From Minwuiaceae bacterium (lineage in GTDB: Bacteria; Pseudomonadota; Alphaproteobacteria; Minwuiales; Minwuiaceae), in the NCBI GenBank assembly GCA_028278525.1, contig JANQEE010000009.1, positions 62,001 through 126,000 on the forward strand: 64,000 nt of DNA, written 5' to 3'. The notes beneath the pieces are model-generated. The model made no database searches. It was not told where the DNA came from and saw nothing but the letters and a program-made list of their open reading frames with translations. Positions 50,801 to 60,106 of the stretch are shown here, in pieces. Every line of letters begins with the position of its first letter. Position 1 is the stretch's first letter. The translations under genes were made by a program, and so were the position numbers.

Positions 50801-52053
50801 GCTTTCCCCCGTGCCGGAGAGGCCGGCGCCCCGGCGGCTTGACCGCCGCCGCCTAGCACCGACTCGGCGATCGATTTGGGCAGCGGTTTCGGCCGTTCGA
50901 ACCAGCCGAGCAGCGGCATGATGACCAGGAAGTGGACGAAGTAGTAGATGGTGCCGACGCGGGCGATGATCAGTGCCATGCCTTCGGCCGGCTGCGAACC
51001 GGCCCAGCCGAGGGCGAGCGTGGCGATGACGAAGATCCAGAAGAACTGCTTGTAGATCGGGCGGAACTTGGCCGAGCGGACCCGCGACGTATCGAGCCAC
51101 GGCAGCAGGAACAGGATGAAGATGGAGCCGAACATCAGCACCACGCCGCCGAGCTTGTCCGGCACCGACCGCAGGATCGCGTAGAACGGCAGGAAGTACC
51201 ATTCCGGCACGATATGCGCCGGGGTGACCAGCGGATCGGCCGGGATATAGTTGTCCGGGTGGCCGAGCGCGTTCGGCAGATAGAACAGGAAGACCGCGAA
51301 GAACAGGCCGAACAGCGCGAAGCCCAGAAGATCCTTCACCGTGTAGTAGGGATGGAACGGGATCTTGTCGCCCGGCGCCTTGGCGTCGATGCCAAGCGGG
51401 TTGTTCGAGCCGTGATGGTGCAGCGCCCAGAGATGCAGCACGACCAGGCCGACCAGCACGAACGGCAGCAGGTAATGCAGGCTGTAGAACCGGTTCAGCG
51501 TCGCGTTGTCCACGGAGAAACCGCCCCACAGCCAGGTGACGATCTGTTCGCCGACCAGCGGTACCGCGGAAAACAGGTTGGTGATCACGGTGGCGCCCCA
51601 GAAGCTCATCTGGCCCCACGGCAGCACGTAGCCCATGAAGGCCGTCGCCATCATCAGCAACAGGATGACCAGGCCGATCATCCACAGCAGTTCGCGCGGC
51701 GCCTTGTAGGAGCCGTAATAGAGGCCGCGGAAGATATGGATATAGACCGCGATGAAGAACATCGACGCGCCGTTGGCGTGCATGTAGCGGATCAGCCAGC
51801 CGTAATTCACGTCGCGCATGATGTGTTCGACGGAATCGAACGCATAGTCGACATGCGGCGTGTAATGCATGGCCAGCACGATGCCGGTGACGATCTGCAC
51901 CACCAAAATGATGCCGGCGATCGAGCCGAACTGGTACCAGATGTTGAAGTTGCGCGGGGTCGGGTATTCGACCAGCGAGTGATGCAGAAACGAGAAAATC
52001 GGCAGGCGATACTCGACCCACTTGATTACCGGATTATTGGTCTGAAACGACAT
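50797..52053 (-). CDS. petB: Ubiquinol-cytochrome c reductase cytochrome b
   Basis: 418 residues, with eight or more spans. The four haem histidines are in [38 protein letters not shown] and [15 protein letters not shown] (two helices, B and D), and [13 protein letters not shown] with the P-E-W-Y of the Qo site is present. Oxidises ubiquinol. In the operon Rieske, b, c1; the b stop overlaps the c1 start. Confidence 0.97.
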   Translation of the reverse strand: MSFQTNNPVIKWVEYRLPIFSFLHHSLVEYPTPRNFNIWYQFGSIAGIILVVQIVTGIVLAMHYTPHVDYAFDSVEHIMRDVNYGWLIRYMHANGASMFFIAVYIHIFRGLYYGSYKAPRELLWMIGLVILLLMMATAFMGYVLPWGQMSFWGATVITNLFSAVPLVGEQIVTWLWGGFSVDNATLNRFYSLHYLLPFVLVGLVVLHLWALHHHGSNNPLGIDAKAPGDKIPFHPYYTVKDLLGFALFGLFFAVFLFYLPNALGHPDNYIPADPLVTPAHIVPEWYFLPFYAILRSVPDKLGGVVLMFGSIFILFLLPWLDTSRVRSAKFRPIYKQFFWIFVIATLALGWAGSQPAEGMALIIARVGTIYYFVHFLVIMPLLGWFERPKPLPKSIAESVLGGGGQAAGAPASPARGKA

Positions 52054-52066
52054 GGGACGCCCTCTC

Positions 52067-52603
52067 TCAGCCGATCAGGATTTGCGTATCAGCAGTGAAT
52101 TCGTAGGGCGGCACGATCAGATTCTCCGGCGCCGGTCCTATGCGGATCCTGGCCGAGGTATCGTAGTGCGAGCCGTGACAGGGGCAGAACCAGCCGCCGA
52201 AATCGCCCGCCTGGCCGAGCGGGACGCAGCCGAGATGGGTGCAGACACCGACCACGACGAGCCATTCCGGCTTGATCACCCGTTCCGCATCGGTTTGCGG
52301 ATCGGGCAGGTCGGCGGCGTCGTCGGCGCGTGCCTCTTCGATTTCCTCAGGCGTGCGATGACGGATGAAAACCGGCTTGCCGCGCCAGACCACGGTCAGG
52401 CTCTGACCGACCTCGATGCCCGACAGGTCGACTTCCGTCGACGACAGGGCCAAGACATCGGCGGACGGATTCATCTGATGGACAAACGGCCATGCGGCCG
52501 CGACCACGCCAGCGCCGCCGAAGGCCGCAGTCGATATGTAAAGAAAATCGCGGCGTTTTACGCCGTCTTCACCGTGATTCGATTCCGGAGTCATCGCACT
52601 CAT
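52067..52603 (-). CDS. petA: Rieske iron-sulphur subunit of the bc1 complex
   Basis: 178 residues. N-terminal membrane anchor with a twin-arginine-like start ([18 protein letters not shown]), then the Rieske domain with the cluster ligands [10 protein letters not shown] and CPCHGSHYD. Carries electrons from ubiquinol to cytochrome c1. First gene of the operon; the promoter must lie in 52604-52780, but I could not fix it. Confidence 0.95.
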   Translation of the reverse strand: MSAMTPESNHGEDGVKRRDFLYISTAAFGGAGVVAAAWPFVHQMNPSADVLALSSTEVDLSGIEVGQSLTVVWRGKPVFIRHRTPEEIEEARADDAADLPDPQTDAERVIKPEWLVVVGVCTHLGCVPLGQAGDFGGWFCPCHGSHYDTSARIRIGPAPENLIVPPYEFTADTQILIG

Positions 52604-52780
52604 TTACCTTATCCCCGACACTATGTTCAGGAACCCACTACCCAAGTTGGAAAACCGTGTAATTACCAGCACATTAGTTTAGAAACTGGACCGGATCAGC
52701 CCATGGACGATCAGGTGCGACAGGATGCCGCAAAGCCTGAATTTGCGGTCAGCATGTAGCATAGGGACTGTTTGGTGGCA

Positions 52781-53251
52781 ATGCGCCTGGCCCTGTATCA
52801 ACCCGACATTCCGCCTAATACGGGAGCGATGTTGCGCCTGGCTGCCTGTTTTGACGTGTCGGTCGATATAATCGAGCCGTGCGGCTTTCCGTTCAGCGAC
52901 AGAGACCTGAGGCGCGCGGGCATGGACTACATCGAGCACGTCGATCTCAAGCGCCACGAATCGTGGGACGCGTTCCAGGCCGACCGCGGAACGGGCCGGC
53001 TGGTGCTACTGACGACGCGCGCATCCAAGCCCTACACGGAACACCGGTTCGCCGACGACGACATCCTGCTGGTCGGCCGCGAAACGGCCGGCGTGCCGGA
53101 GGACGTGCATGCGGCGGCGGACGCCCGGCTGATCGTGCCGATGACGCCGCATACCCGGTCCATCAACGTCGCCATGGCATCGGCCATCGTGCTGGGCGAG
53201 GCGCTGCGCCAGATCGACCGCTTTCCCAGGCCACAAGCCCAGGACGCCTGA
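52781..53251 (+). CDS. trmL: tRNA (cytidine(34)-2'-O)-methyltransferase
   Basis: 156 residues from the ATG at 52781 (a TTG at 52772 adds only three residues). SPOUT fold: LALYQPDIPPNTGAMLRLAACF, LLVGRETAGVPEDVH and RSINVAMASAIVLGEALRQ. It methylates the wobble position of leucine tRNAs. It is divergent from petA and precedes hemF. Confidence 0.93.
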   Translation: MRLALYQPDIPPNTGAMLRLAACFDVSVDIIEPCGFPFSDRDLRRAGMDYIEHVDLKRHESWDAFQADRGTGRLVLLTTRASKPYTEHRFADDDILLVGRETAGVPEDVHAAADARLIVPMTPHTRSINVAMASAIVLGEALRQIDRFPRPQAQDA

Positions 53252-53254
53252 GCC

Positions 53255-54112
53255 ATGACAGAACTCGCGACCACCGAAGCCCGCAAATCCAAAGCCGTCG
53301 AATGGTTCGCCGCATTGCGCGACCGGATCTGCGCCGCCTTTGAAGAGCTGGAAGACGCGCTGACCGGCACCAACGCCGACCGGGCGCCGGGGCGGTTCGA
53401 ACGCAAGGCCTGGACCCGTGAGGGCGGCGGCGGCGGCGAAATGTCGATCATGCGCGGCCGAGTGTTCGAGAAGGTCGGCGTGAACATCTCCACGGTGCAC
53501 GGCGAATTCACGGAGGAGTTCCGCCAGCAGATTCCGGGCGCCGGCGAAGACGGCCGGTTCTGGGCAAGCGGCATCTCCCTGGTCGCGCATATGCGCTCGC
53601 CCCTGGTGCCCGCCGTACATATGAACACCCGCCATATCGTGACCGCCGAAAGCTGGTTCGGCGGCGGCGCGGACCTGACGCCGATGTTTCCCGACGACCG
53701 GGACAGGGACGATTTCCACGCGGCGCTGAAAGCCGCCTGCGACAAACATGGCGCGGACTATTACGACCGCTTCAAGAAATGGTGCGACGAGTACTTCTAC
53801 CTGCCGCACCGGGGCGAGCCGCGCGGCGTCGGCGGCATCTTCTACGACCGGCTGAACAGCGGCGACTGGGAGGCCGATTTCGCTTTTACCCGAGAGGTCG
53901 GCGAAGCCTTCCTGGCGGCCTACCCGCCGCTGGTGCAGCGGCACATGAACGATCCCTGGACGGCGGAACAGCGCGAGCACCAACTGGTGCGCCGCGGCCG
54001 CTATGTCGAGTTCAATCTGATCTACGACCGGGGCACGACGTTCGGCCTGAAAACCGGCGGCAACACGGAAGCGATCCTGATGTCGCTGCCGCCGGAAGTG
54101 CGCTGGCCCTGA
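53255..54112 (+). CDS. hemF: Oxygen-dependent coproporphyrinogen III oxidase
   Basis: 285 residues. Converts coproporphyrinogen III to protoporphyrinogen IX. Blocks [77 protein letters not shown] and [15 protein letters not shown] are characteristic. It is directly downstream of trmL, which agrees with the common order in this group. The long hairpin C follows at 54208. Confidence 0.96.
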   Translation: MTELATTEARKSKAVEWFAALRDRICAAFEELEDALTGTNADRAPGRFERKAWTREGGGGGEMSIMRGRVFEKVGVNISTVHGEFTEEFRQQIPGAGEDGRFWASGISLVAHMRSPLVPAVHMNTRHIVTAESWFGGGADLTPMFPDDRDRDDFHAALKAACDKHGADYYDRFKKWCDEYFYLPHRGEPRGVGGIFYDRLNSGDWEADFAFTREVGEAFLAAYPPLVQRHMNDPWTAEQREHQLVRRGRYVEFNLIYDRGTTFGLKTGGNTEAILMSLPPEVRWP

Positions 54113-54175
54113 ACAATCCCCAAGCGGTCTTGTGGTAGCGCCGCCATGCTCTAAACTCCCGCAATAATGGGTCTG

Positions 54176-54292
54176 TCGAAAATGCATCCCAGGACGCATT
54201 TTCGAGTGCCAAGCCGGCCCGCTCCCCCGTCCCAACCACCCGTACAGGGTACCCTCGTGGGTGGTTGGGACGGGGGAGGGGGCCGGCTTGGC
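54176..54292. repeat. Long palindromic repeat, copy C (34-bp stem, with extra 10-bp hairpin)
   Basis: A 10-bp hairpin TCGAAAATGC/GCATTTTCGA (54176-54205) precedes the large palindrome: arms 54208-54241 and 54259-54292, perfect but for one base pair. Core CCGCTCCCCCGTCCCAACCA is the same as in A and B. The short hairpin is also in copy D at 26055. Confidence 0.85.
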
Positions 54293-54330
54293 ATTCTTCG
54301 ACGGGCTCTTAAAACAAACGGGAGACGAGC

Positions 54331-54882
54331 ATGATAAGAGCGATCCGCCAGGGCGGTTTTTTTGCGTTTCTATGCATGGCGGTCCTAACCGCCGGGCCCG
54401 CCTTTGCGGCCGACGTCAACATCGCGGCCTTCTTCGGGCATTGGAAAGGCAGCGCGCTGTCGGAAAGCGAGATCAGCATCCATTTCCAACTGACGCAGCG
54501 CGATATCGACGTTCGGGTCGGCCCCGCGGGGAGCGACGGTTTCCGGATCACCTGGGCGACGGTGCAGCGGCAGAAGGGCGACCCCAACATGCCGGAGGAA
54601 GTGCTGAAGGAAACCACCGTCGACTTCCAGCCGAACGGACGGCCTGGCGTGTGGGTCGGCAAGGCCGGCGATCCGTTGGCCACCGGCGAGATTTCCTGGG
54701 CGCGCATCGCCGAGCGCACGCTGACCGTCTACAACATGGGCATCCGCGACGACGGCGCCTACGACATGCAGATCTATAAGCGGACCCTGACCGGCAGCGG
54801 CATGGAACTGGAATTCACCCGCACCATCGACGGCGGCGTGACGCGCACGGCCAAGGGACGATTGATCAAATTCAGTAATTAG
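54331..54882 (+). CDS. Secreted protein of unknown function
   Basis: 183 residues with a signal peptide (about 1-27, ending AFAADV). The mature part starts AFFGHWKGSALSE and is rich in beta strands (VGPAGSDGFRITWATVQRQ, WARIAERTLTVYNMGIRDDG, YKRTLTGSGMELEF), perhaps a lipocalin-like barrel. It starts 39 bases after the repeat and ends one base before the next gene. No known family. Confidence 0.7.
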   Translation: MIRAIRQGGFFAFLCMAVLTAGPAFAADVNIAAFFGHWKGSALSESEISIHFQLTQRDIDVRVGPAGSDGFRITWATVQRQKGDPNMPEEVLKETTVDFQPNGRPGVWVGKAGDPLATGEISWARIAERTLTVYNMGIRDDGAYDMQIYKRTLTGSGMELEFTRTIDGGVTRTAKGRLIKFSN

Positions 54883-54883
54883 G

Positions 54884-55762
54884 ATGCTGTTCGACCTGGT
54901 CGTCATCGTCGACTGGTCGGCGGCGGCGACCCGCGGTCCGGCGAAACCGTCGCCGGACCGTTGCTGGATTGCCTGGGGCGACGGCGAACGCCGGCCGGAA
55001 GCGGAATACCTGCGGACCCGCCTGGAGGCCGAACACCGGATCGCCGAGTTGGTCGGTGGGACCGCCGGCAACGTGCTGGTCGCCTGGGATTTTCCGTTCG
55101 GCTATCCGCATGGCGCGGGGCTGGGCGGCGGTCGGCCGCTGGCGGCGATGCTGGACGGCCTGATCGACGACCGGGCGGACGGCGCCAACAACCGGTTCGA
55201 GGTGGCGGCTGACCTGAACCGGCGACTCGGTAATCCGCCGGGGCCGTTCTGGGGCTGTCCGACGAAGGCCGCCGGCCCCGATCTGACGGAAAAGAAACAG
55301 CCGTTCGACGCCTGGCCGTTCGGCGAGTACCGGATCGTCGACCGGCGCGTCCGCGCAGAGAGCTGGAACATCCAGAGCGCCTGGAAGCTCTACACGACCG
55401 GCAGCGTCGGTTCCCAGGTGCTGATGGGGCTGCCGACGGTCTACCGGCTGGCGACGCGGCCCGGTTTGGCCGGGCGGAGCAGGATCTGGCCGTTCGAGAC
55501 CGGCTGGGACCGAGCGCTCGACGGCATCGTGCATGCGGAAATGTGGCCGAGCCTGTCAGACCACGATGCCCAGAACCATCCGATCAAGGATGCGCGGCAG
55601 GTGCAGGCGACCCGCGACTGGGCGCTGGATTCCATCGCAGAAGACCGGTTCCGCCAGGCCTTTGCTAAGCCCGACGACCTATCGGACGCGGAGGCGGAAA
55701 TCTGCGGAACCGAGGAGGGTTGGATCCTGGGATTCGGGCATGGGGCACTGCTGTCCGATTAA
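54884..55762 (+). CDS. Conserved hypothetical protein with an RNase H-like start
   Basis: 292 residues. The opening VVIVDWSAAATRGPAKPSPDRCWIAWGDG has an early Asp followed by W-S-A, and a second acidic residue in LVAWDFPFGYPHG (D-F-P-F-G-Y-P), as in proteins of an RNase H-like fold annotated in some genomes near CbiG or as DUF429 relatives. I can only say it is conserved-looking. It begins one base after the previous stop, so it is probably translationally coupled. Confidence 0.6.
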   Translation: MLFDLVVIVDWSAAATRGPAKPSPDRCWIAWGDGERRPEAEYLRTRLEAEHRIAELVGGTAGNVLVAWDFPFGYPHGAGLGGGRPLAAMLDGLIDDRADGANNRFEVAADLNRRLGNPPGPFWGCPTKAAGPDLTEKKQPFDAWPFGEYRIVDRRVRAESWNIQSAWKLYTTGSVGSQVLMGLPTVYRLATRPGLAGRSRIWPFETGWDRALDGIVHAEMWPSLSDHDAQNHPIKDARQVQATRDWALDSIAEDRFRQAFAKPDDLSDAEAEICGTEEGWILGFGHGALLSD

Positions 55763-55850
55763 GCGATGGCCTTGCGGCATGGTCCCCTCTCCCGCTGAGA
55801 GGGGCTTATCCGCACCGAGCCTGACCCAAATTTGGGGCGTTGACCGGCGG

Positions 55851-56525
55851 TCATGCCTTGAGCAGTTCGAACTCCAGGCGGTAAGTGCCGGGCGGGCGCA
55901 TGTAGGCGACGCCGCAATCATCGACCGCCGCGTCGATCAGCCGGCGGCAGCGTTCGAGCCGCGCCGGCCGCGACGCCTCCAAAATCAGGACGGCGTCGGG
56001 CACCGCGTTGCCGGACTTGCGCTGCCGCCGCTCCACCGTCTCGACCGAACTGGCGGCCACGTCGGTTTCGGCGTAGTGGACGCCGCAGACGCCGCCGGCC
56101 GCGTTGAGTTCATCGAACAAATCCCCGCCGAAACGCCGCCGCGCCGTGTCCCGCGCCGCGTCCGGAATCGTCAGCGCCAGCGCCATGACGGCGCCGCCAT
56201 TGCCGATCGCCTCGGTGCGCTGGATACCGGTCAGCGCGCGGGTGACGTTTTGGAAGCTCGGCACCACGCGGCGGGTCCATTCGGTCGGGTCGTTGAGCCG
56301 GTCCAGATAGTCCTGGCCGGCCAGCACGCCGGCGCTCTCCGCTTCATACAATGTGAGGTATTCGATCTCCGCGTCGATGCGGATAAGGCGGCGGCCGCGG
56401 CGGAAGCCGGGGATGCCGACACGCTCCGGCATATGCTCGCGCTCGTGCCACTCGTAGAATTCCTCGCGCAGCGCATCCTCGATATCGTTCCAGATGGCGA
56501 TCAGGCCGTGTCCCATTATCGTCAT
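55851..56525 (-). CDS. Dimeric alpha/beta-barrel-like protein (possible EthD/DUF4286 type)
   Basis: 224 residues; ATG 56525 or 56516. The start GHGLIAIWNDIEDALREEFYEWHEREHMPERVGIPGFRRG, with F-Y-E-W-H-x-x-E-H-M-P-E-R, is a pattern of ABM/EthD-like domains that act in monooxygenase or isomerase roles. A similar half-domain appears in the second half. It ends the operon of ABC permease, binding protein and SDR, so it probably takes part in the same catabolism. Confidence 0.65.
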   Translation of the reverse strand: MTIMGHGLIAIWNDIEDALREEFYEWHEREHMPERVGIPGFRRGRRLIRIDAEIEYLTLYEAESAGVLAGQDYLDRLNDPTEWTRRVVPSFQNVTRALTGIQRTEAIGNGGAVMALALTIPDAARDTARRRFGGDLFDELNAAGGVCGVHYAETDVAASSVETVERRQRKSGNAVPDAVLILEASRPARLERCRRLIDAAVDDCGVAYMRPPGTYRLEFELLKA

Positions 56526-56550
56526 CGCAGAAGCTCCGTATCCCAAAGGT

Positions 56551-57309
56551 TCAATAGGTGGCGCGGCCGCCGGACAGGTCGAACACCGCGCCGGTGGTGA
56601 AGGTCGCGTCCGGCGAGGCCAGCCACGCGACCATGTTGGCGACTTCCCCGACGTTGCAGAATCGGCCCATGGGGATGCGGTCCAGGATCTCCCGGCGGCG
56701 TTCCGACGTAAGCTCGGCAGCCATCGCGGTTTCGACCGCCGCCGGTGCGACGGAATTGACCAGGATGCCGTCGAGGGCGAGTTCCTTGGCCATGGACTTC
56801 GCCAATGTCATGACCGCCGCCTTCGATGCGCTGTAGGCCGCGCCGCGCGGCATCCCCTCCTTGCCCTGGATCGACGCGACGTTGACGATGCGGCCGCGCA
56901 CCGGCGGCGTGCCCGCTTCGCGCATATGGCGAACCGCGGCCTTCGAGCAATTGAAGGTGCCGATGAAATTGATCGCCATCACCTGCATCACCTCCGCGGT
57001 CGTGTGCTCATCGGCGGCGGCAATCGGACCGTTGATGCCGGCGGCGTTGACCAGGATATCGATCCGGCCCGCAAAGGCGACGGCGGCGCCCATCGCCACA
57101 TCGACGGCGCGCCAGTCGGCGACGTCCAGCGGGGACAAGGAGGCATCCGGCAGTTGCCGCCCCAATCGATCCAGCGCGGCCGCGTCCCGGTCCCACAGAA
57201 CGAGACGCGCGCCGCAGCGATGCAGCGTATACGCAATCTCGCTGCCGATGCCGCCGGCGGCGCCGGTCACGACCGCCGCCATCCCGTCCAGATCGTACCG
57301 ATTGCTCAT
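56551..57309 (-). CDS. Short-chain dehydrogenase/reductase
   Basis: 252 residues. NAD(P)-binding TGAAGGIGSEIA, NNAG in NAAGINGPI, catalytic Ser in VASIQGKEG and the Y-x-x-x-K in YSASKAAVMTLAKSMAKELA. A 3-oxoacyl or polyol/acid dehydrogenase. Located in the permease, binding protein, SDR operon, so likely metabolises the imported compound. Confidence 0.92.
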   Translation of the reverse strand: MSNRYDLDGMAAVVTGAAGGIGSEIAYTLHRCGARLVLWDRDAAALDRLGRQLPDASLSPLDVADWRAVDVAMGAAVAFAGRIDILVNAAGINGPIAAADEHTTAEVMQVMAINFIGTFNCSKAAVRHMREAGTPPVRGRIVNVASIQGKEGMPRGAAYSASKAAVMTLAKSMAKELALDGILVNSVAPAAVETAMAAELTSERRREILDRIPMGRFCNVGEVANMVAWLASPDATFTTGAVFDLSGGRATY

Positions 57310-57353
57310 TGGGGTTCCGTCCGGAATGGCGGCGGCACGCTACGAAACCGTCC

Positions 57354-58334
57354 TCACTTCGGCAGGTATTCGTTGGTGAAGAAGGCGGTGACGGGCTTGT
57401 CGGACTTCAGCCCGCGATAGTCCTTCATCAGCCGCAGCGTATCCGCCCAGTCGGCTTCGCTGAAATGGCCGAGCGGCAGCTTTTCGGTATTGGGCGTGTT
57501 CAGCAGGCTGAAACCGACCTCGATCTGCTGCAACCAAAGCGCTTTGTCGACGCCATCCTTGTGCTTCATACCGGCCTCGACCGACGCCACCGGGTCGGCG
57601 ACCGCCGCTTCGAAGGAGCGGACCGTCGCCTTGACGAAACGGCGGACGAGATCCGGGTTGTCCTCCAGGAGTTCCGTCCGGGTGTGGACGGTGAGGCCGA
57701 CCGTATTCACGCCGAGCGAGGCATAGGACAGGCAGGTCACGTCCGCGCCGCGCGCCGGCAGGATCAGGCACTGGTTGTCCAGCCCGGCGAGCAGGCCTTC
57801 GGTCCGCTTCTCCAGCACCGAGACCATCTTGCCGGGGCCGTCGACCATGAGGAATTTGACCTTGTCCTTGTCGAGCTTGTTGGCGGAGATGATCGCCGGG
57901 AACAACTGTACGCCCGCCTCGCCGGCGGTGGCCGCGATGGTCTTGCCTTCCAGATCCTTGGCGGACGTGACGCCGAGTTCGGCGCGGAAGCCGATGGCGT
58001 AGGGCGACGCGTTCGACATGGCGAAGACGGACTTGATCGGCGCGCCTTTGGACACGCCGGCGATCACGCTGCCGCTGTCCGATACGCCGAAGGTATCGGC
58101 GCCGGCGGCGACGATCTGCACCGCCTTGCCGGAGCCCTGCCCCTCGTTGATGGTGAGGTCGATGCCCTCTTCCTTGTAGTAGCCGCGCTCCAGCCCGAGA
58201 TAGAACGGCGAATGGAAGCCGTAGATCAACCAGTTGAGCCGGAGCGTGACCGCGTCGTCGGCCTTGGCGATTGTCGCGCCGGCCAACGCCGCGAGCGCGA
58301 CGGCAAGGTATGTCAGTTGACGATGTCCCTTCAT
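57354..58334 (-). CDS. ABC transporter substrate-binding protein, NMT1/SsuA type
   Basis: 326 residues with a signal peptide (about 1-27, ending TIAKADD). The LNWLIYGFHSPFYLGLERGYYKEEGIDLTINEGQGSGKAVQIVAAGADTFGVSDSGSV block is typical of NMT1/Thi5-like binding proteins of the nitrate/sulphonate/taurine/pyrimidine group. It delivers the solute to the permease upstream; the ATPase is on the other strand (60103). Substrate unknown. Confidence 0.9.
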   Translation of the reverse strand: MKGHRQLTYLAVALAALAGATIAKADDAVTLRLNWLIYGFHSPFYLGLERGYYKEEGIDLTINEGQGSGKAVQIVAAGADTFGVSDSGSVIAGVSKGAPIKSVFAMSNASPYAIGFRAELGVTSAKDLEGKTIAATAGEAGVQLFPAIISANKLDKDKVKFLMVDGPGKMVSVLEKRTEGLLAGLDNQCLILPARGADVTCLSYASLGVNTVGLTVHTRTELLEDNPDLVRRFVKATVRSFEAAVADPVASVEAGMKHKDGVDKALWLQQIEVGFSLLNTPNTEKLPLGHFSEADWADTLRLMKDYRGLKSDKPVTAFFTNEYLPK

Positions 58335-58377
58335 GATGATCCTCCCTGGGTCATTGTTTTTGAAATCCGGGCACGGG

Positions 58378-59211
58378 TCAGGCCGCGCCCAGGTCCTTCG
58401 GCTCGGCCGACCGTTGCGACACGTGCCAAGGAATTGCGATGCGTTCGATGATTTCGACGGCGCCGTAGAGGGCGAGGCCCAGCACGCTCAACACCAGGAT
58501 CGCCGCGAACGAGAGCGCGGTTTCCAGGTTGCCGTTGTATTCCAGCAGCAGGTAGCCGAGGCCGCGGTCGGAGGCGACGAATTCGGCGACCACGGCGGCG
58601 GTCGACGAGAGCGCGGCGGCGACCTTGAAGCCGGTGAACAATGTCGGCAGCGCGTGCGGCAACTGCACCTTGAAGAAGATGCGCCACCGGCTGGCCCCGG
58701 TCGCCCGCGCCAGGTCCATGATGTCCGGATCGACGGAGCGGAAGGCGGTGATGCTGCTGACCAGTACCGGAAAGAACGACAGCAGGAAAACCAGCAGCAC
58801 CTTCGGCGCCAGGCCGAAGCCGAACCAGATGATGAAAAGCGGCGCGACCGCGATCTTCGGCACGATCTGCAGGAAGATGATGATCGGATAGATCGCCGCC
58901 TCGACGAAGCGCGAGAAGGCGACGCCGAGCGCGATGAGGACGCCGAAGACGACCGCGGCGAAAAAGCCGTAGAGCATCGGTATCGCCGTAAAGCGGGCCG
59001 CGGACAGGATCGGACCCAGATGGTCCAGCATGTCGGTCCAGATCAGCGACGGCGGCGGCAGGATATATTGCGGGAACGCGAAGATGGCGACCGCGATCTC
59101 CCAGATCACCAGCAAACCCAGAAAGCTTGCCGCGATCTCGCCCAAACGGCGCAGCCTGGCCGGGGAAAACGTGCCCAGGCCGCCGGCGCCGGTGCTCTTT
59201 CCGTTTGCCAT
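58378..59211 (-). CDS. ABC transporter permease, SsuC/TauC type
   Basis: 277 residues with six spans. The EAA loop reads SVDPDIMDLARATGASRWRIFFKVQLPHALPTLFTG near residue 175, as in sulphonate/taurine-type permeases. First gene of the minus-strand operon; its 5' end is only 73 bases from the divergent IclR gene and shares the operators at 59245-59278. Confidence 0.9.
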   Translation of the reverse strand: MANGKSTGAGGLGTFSPARLRRLGEIAASFLGLLVIWEIAVAIFAFPQYILPPPSLIWTDMLDHLGPILSAARFTAIPMLYGFFAAVVFGVLIALGVAFSRFVEAAIYPIIIFLQIVPKIAVAPLFIIWFGFGLAPKVLLVFLLSFFPVLVSSITAFRSVDPDIMDLARATGASRWRIFFKVQLPHALPTLFTGFKVAAALSSTAAVVAEFVASDRGLGYLLLEYNGNLETALSFAAILVLSVLGLALYGAVEIIERIAIPWHVSQRSAEPKDLGAA

Positions 59212-59244
59212 CGCCTGCCTTGACCTCTGCGAATCCGTGCTATA

Positions 59245-59278
59245 TTGAAACAGTGTTCAATATTGGAATAGCGTTCCA
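59245..59278. promoter_or_regulatory. Tandem palindromic operators between divergent IclR-regulated units
   Basis: TTGAA-ACAGTG-TTCAA (59245-59260) and TGGAA-TAGCG-TTCCA (59264-59278), two related inverted repeats with centres about 18 bases apart. They resemble the T-G-G-A-A / T-T-C-C-A sites of IclR-family regulators and could control both directions. A TATATT-like box lies immediately upstream at 59241. Confidence 0.6.
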
Positions 59279-59284
59279 CATACG

Positions 59285-60106
59285 ATGCCAGTGGTCAAGT
59301 CACAGATCGAGCGCTGCCTGGCGCTGATCGAACTTCTGGCGACCGAAGGTCGCGCCCTGCCGCTTGGCGAGATCAGCGAGCGGCTGGAACTGCCCAAGAG
59401 CGCGACCCACCGCCTGCTGCACCAACTGGTGGAAACCGGCTGGATCCGTCAGGACGCGGCGACCGGCTTCTACGCCGCGGCATTGAAACTGGCGCTGATC
59501 GGGCAGCGGTTGCTGCACCGGACCGGCCTGCCCAGCCTGTTCCAGCCCTATATCGACGACCTGGCGCACCGGACGACGGCGTTCGCGCGGATCGCCGTGG
59601 TCGACGGCGAGGAACTGACCTGGATCGGCCAGGCGCAGGGCGCCAAATCCGGCCTGATCTATCAGCCGGGCCCGGCCGCCGAGGTGCGGCTGAACGTGAC
59701 CGCCAGCGGCAAGGCTTGGTTGGCCTGCCTGGAGGAAGAGCAGGCCCTGCACCTGATCCTGAAACAGGGCATCGGCACGCCGACGGAATTCGGCCCGCGC
59801 GCGTTGACGCAGATCGATGAAATCCGAGACGAGTTGACCAGGACGCGGGACCGCGGCTACGCCCTGGCCGTCGAAGAAGGCGAGGCCGGCGTCGTGGTGG
59901 TCGCCGCCGCCATTCGGGCGCAGGAGGCGGCGGATATCGTGGTCGGCACGGTCAGCGTCGCCGGACCGATGGCGCGCATGACGCCGGACCGCTACGACGG
60001 CCTGGCCGAAGCCGTCAGCGAAACGGCGGCGCGGCTGTCCGCCGTCTGGCCCTCGCAATCGGCGTTCGCCGGGGCCTGGGCCCTGTCGGACCGGGCGCAG
60101 GCATGA
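59285..60106 (+). CDS. IclR-family regulator
   Basis: 273 residues. N-terminal winged helix (VKSQIERCLALIELLATEGRALPLGEISERLELPKSATHRLLHQLVETGWI) and the C-terminal effector domain (about 90-260, KSGLIYQPGPAAEVRLNVTASGKAWLA and RDRGYALAVEEGEAGVVVVAAAI). It overlaps the start of the ATPase gene (ATGA 60103-60106). Probable regulator of the split transporter through the operators at 59245-59278. Confidence 0.9.
   Translation: MPVVKSQIERCLALIELLATEGRALPLGEISERLELPKSATHRLLHQLVETGWIRQDAATGFYAAALKLALIGQRLLHRTGLPSLFQPYIDDLAHRTTAFARIAVVDGEELTWIGQAQGAKSGLIYQPGPAAEVRLNVTASGKAWLACLEEEQALHLILKQGIGTPTEFGPRALTQIDEIRDELTRTRDRGYALAVEEGEAGVVVVAAAIRAQEAADIVVGTVSVAGPMARMTPDRYDGLAEAVSETAARLSAVWPSQSAFAGAWALSDRAQA

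Noticed and set aside
50801-52021. Upstream part of the long reverse frame that ends as cytochrome c1
   Set aside because: It is a shadow of cytochrome b; the real cytochrome c1 start is at 50800.
52604-52780. Riboswitch or defined promoter before the bc1 operon
   Set aside because: Only loosely AT-rich sequence, with no convincing -35/-10 pair or conserved RNA fold visible by eye.
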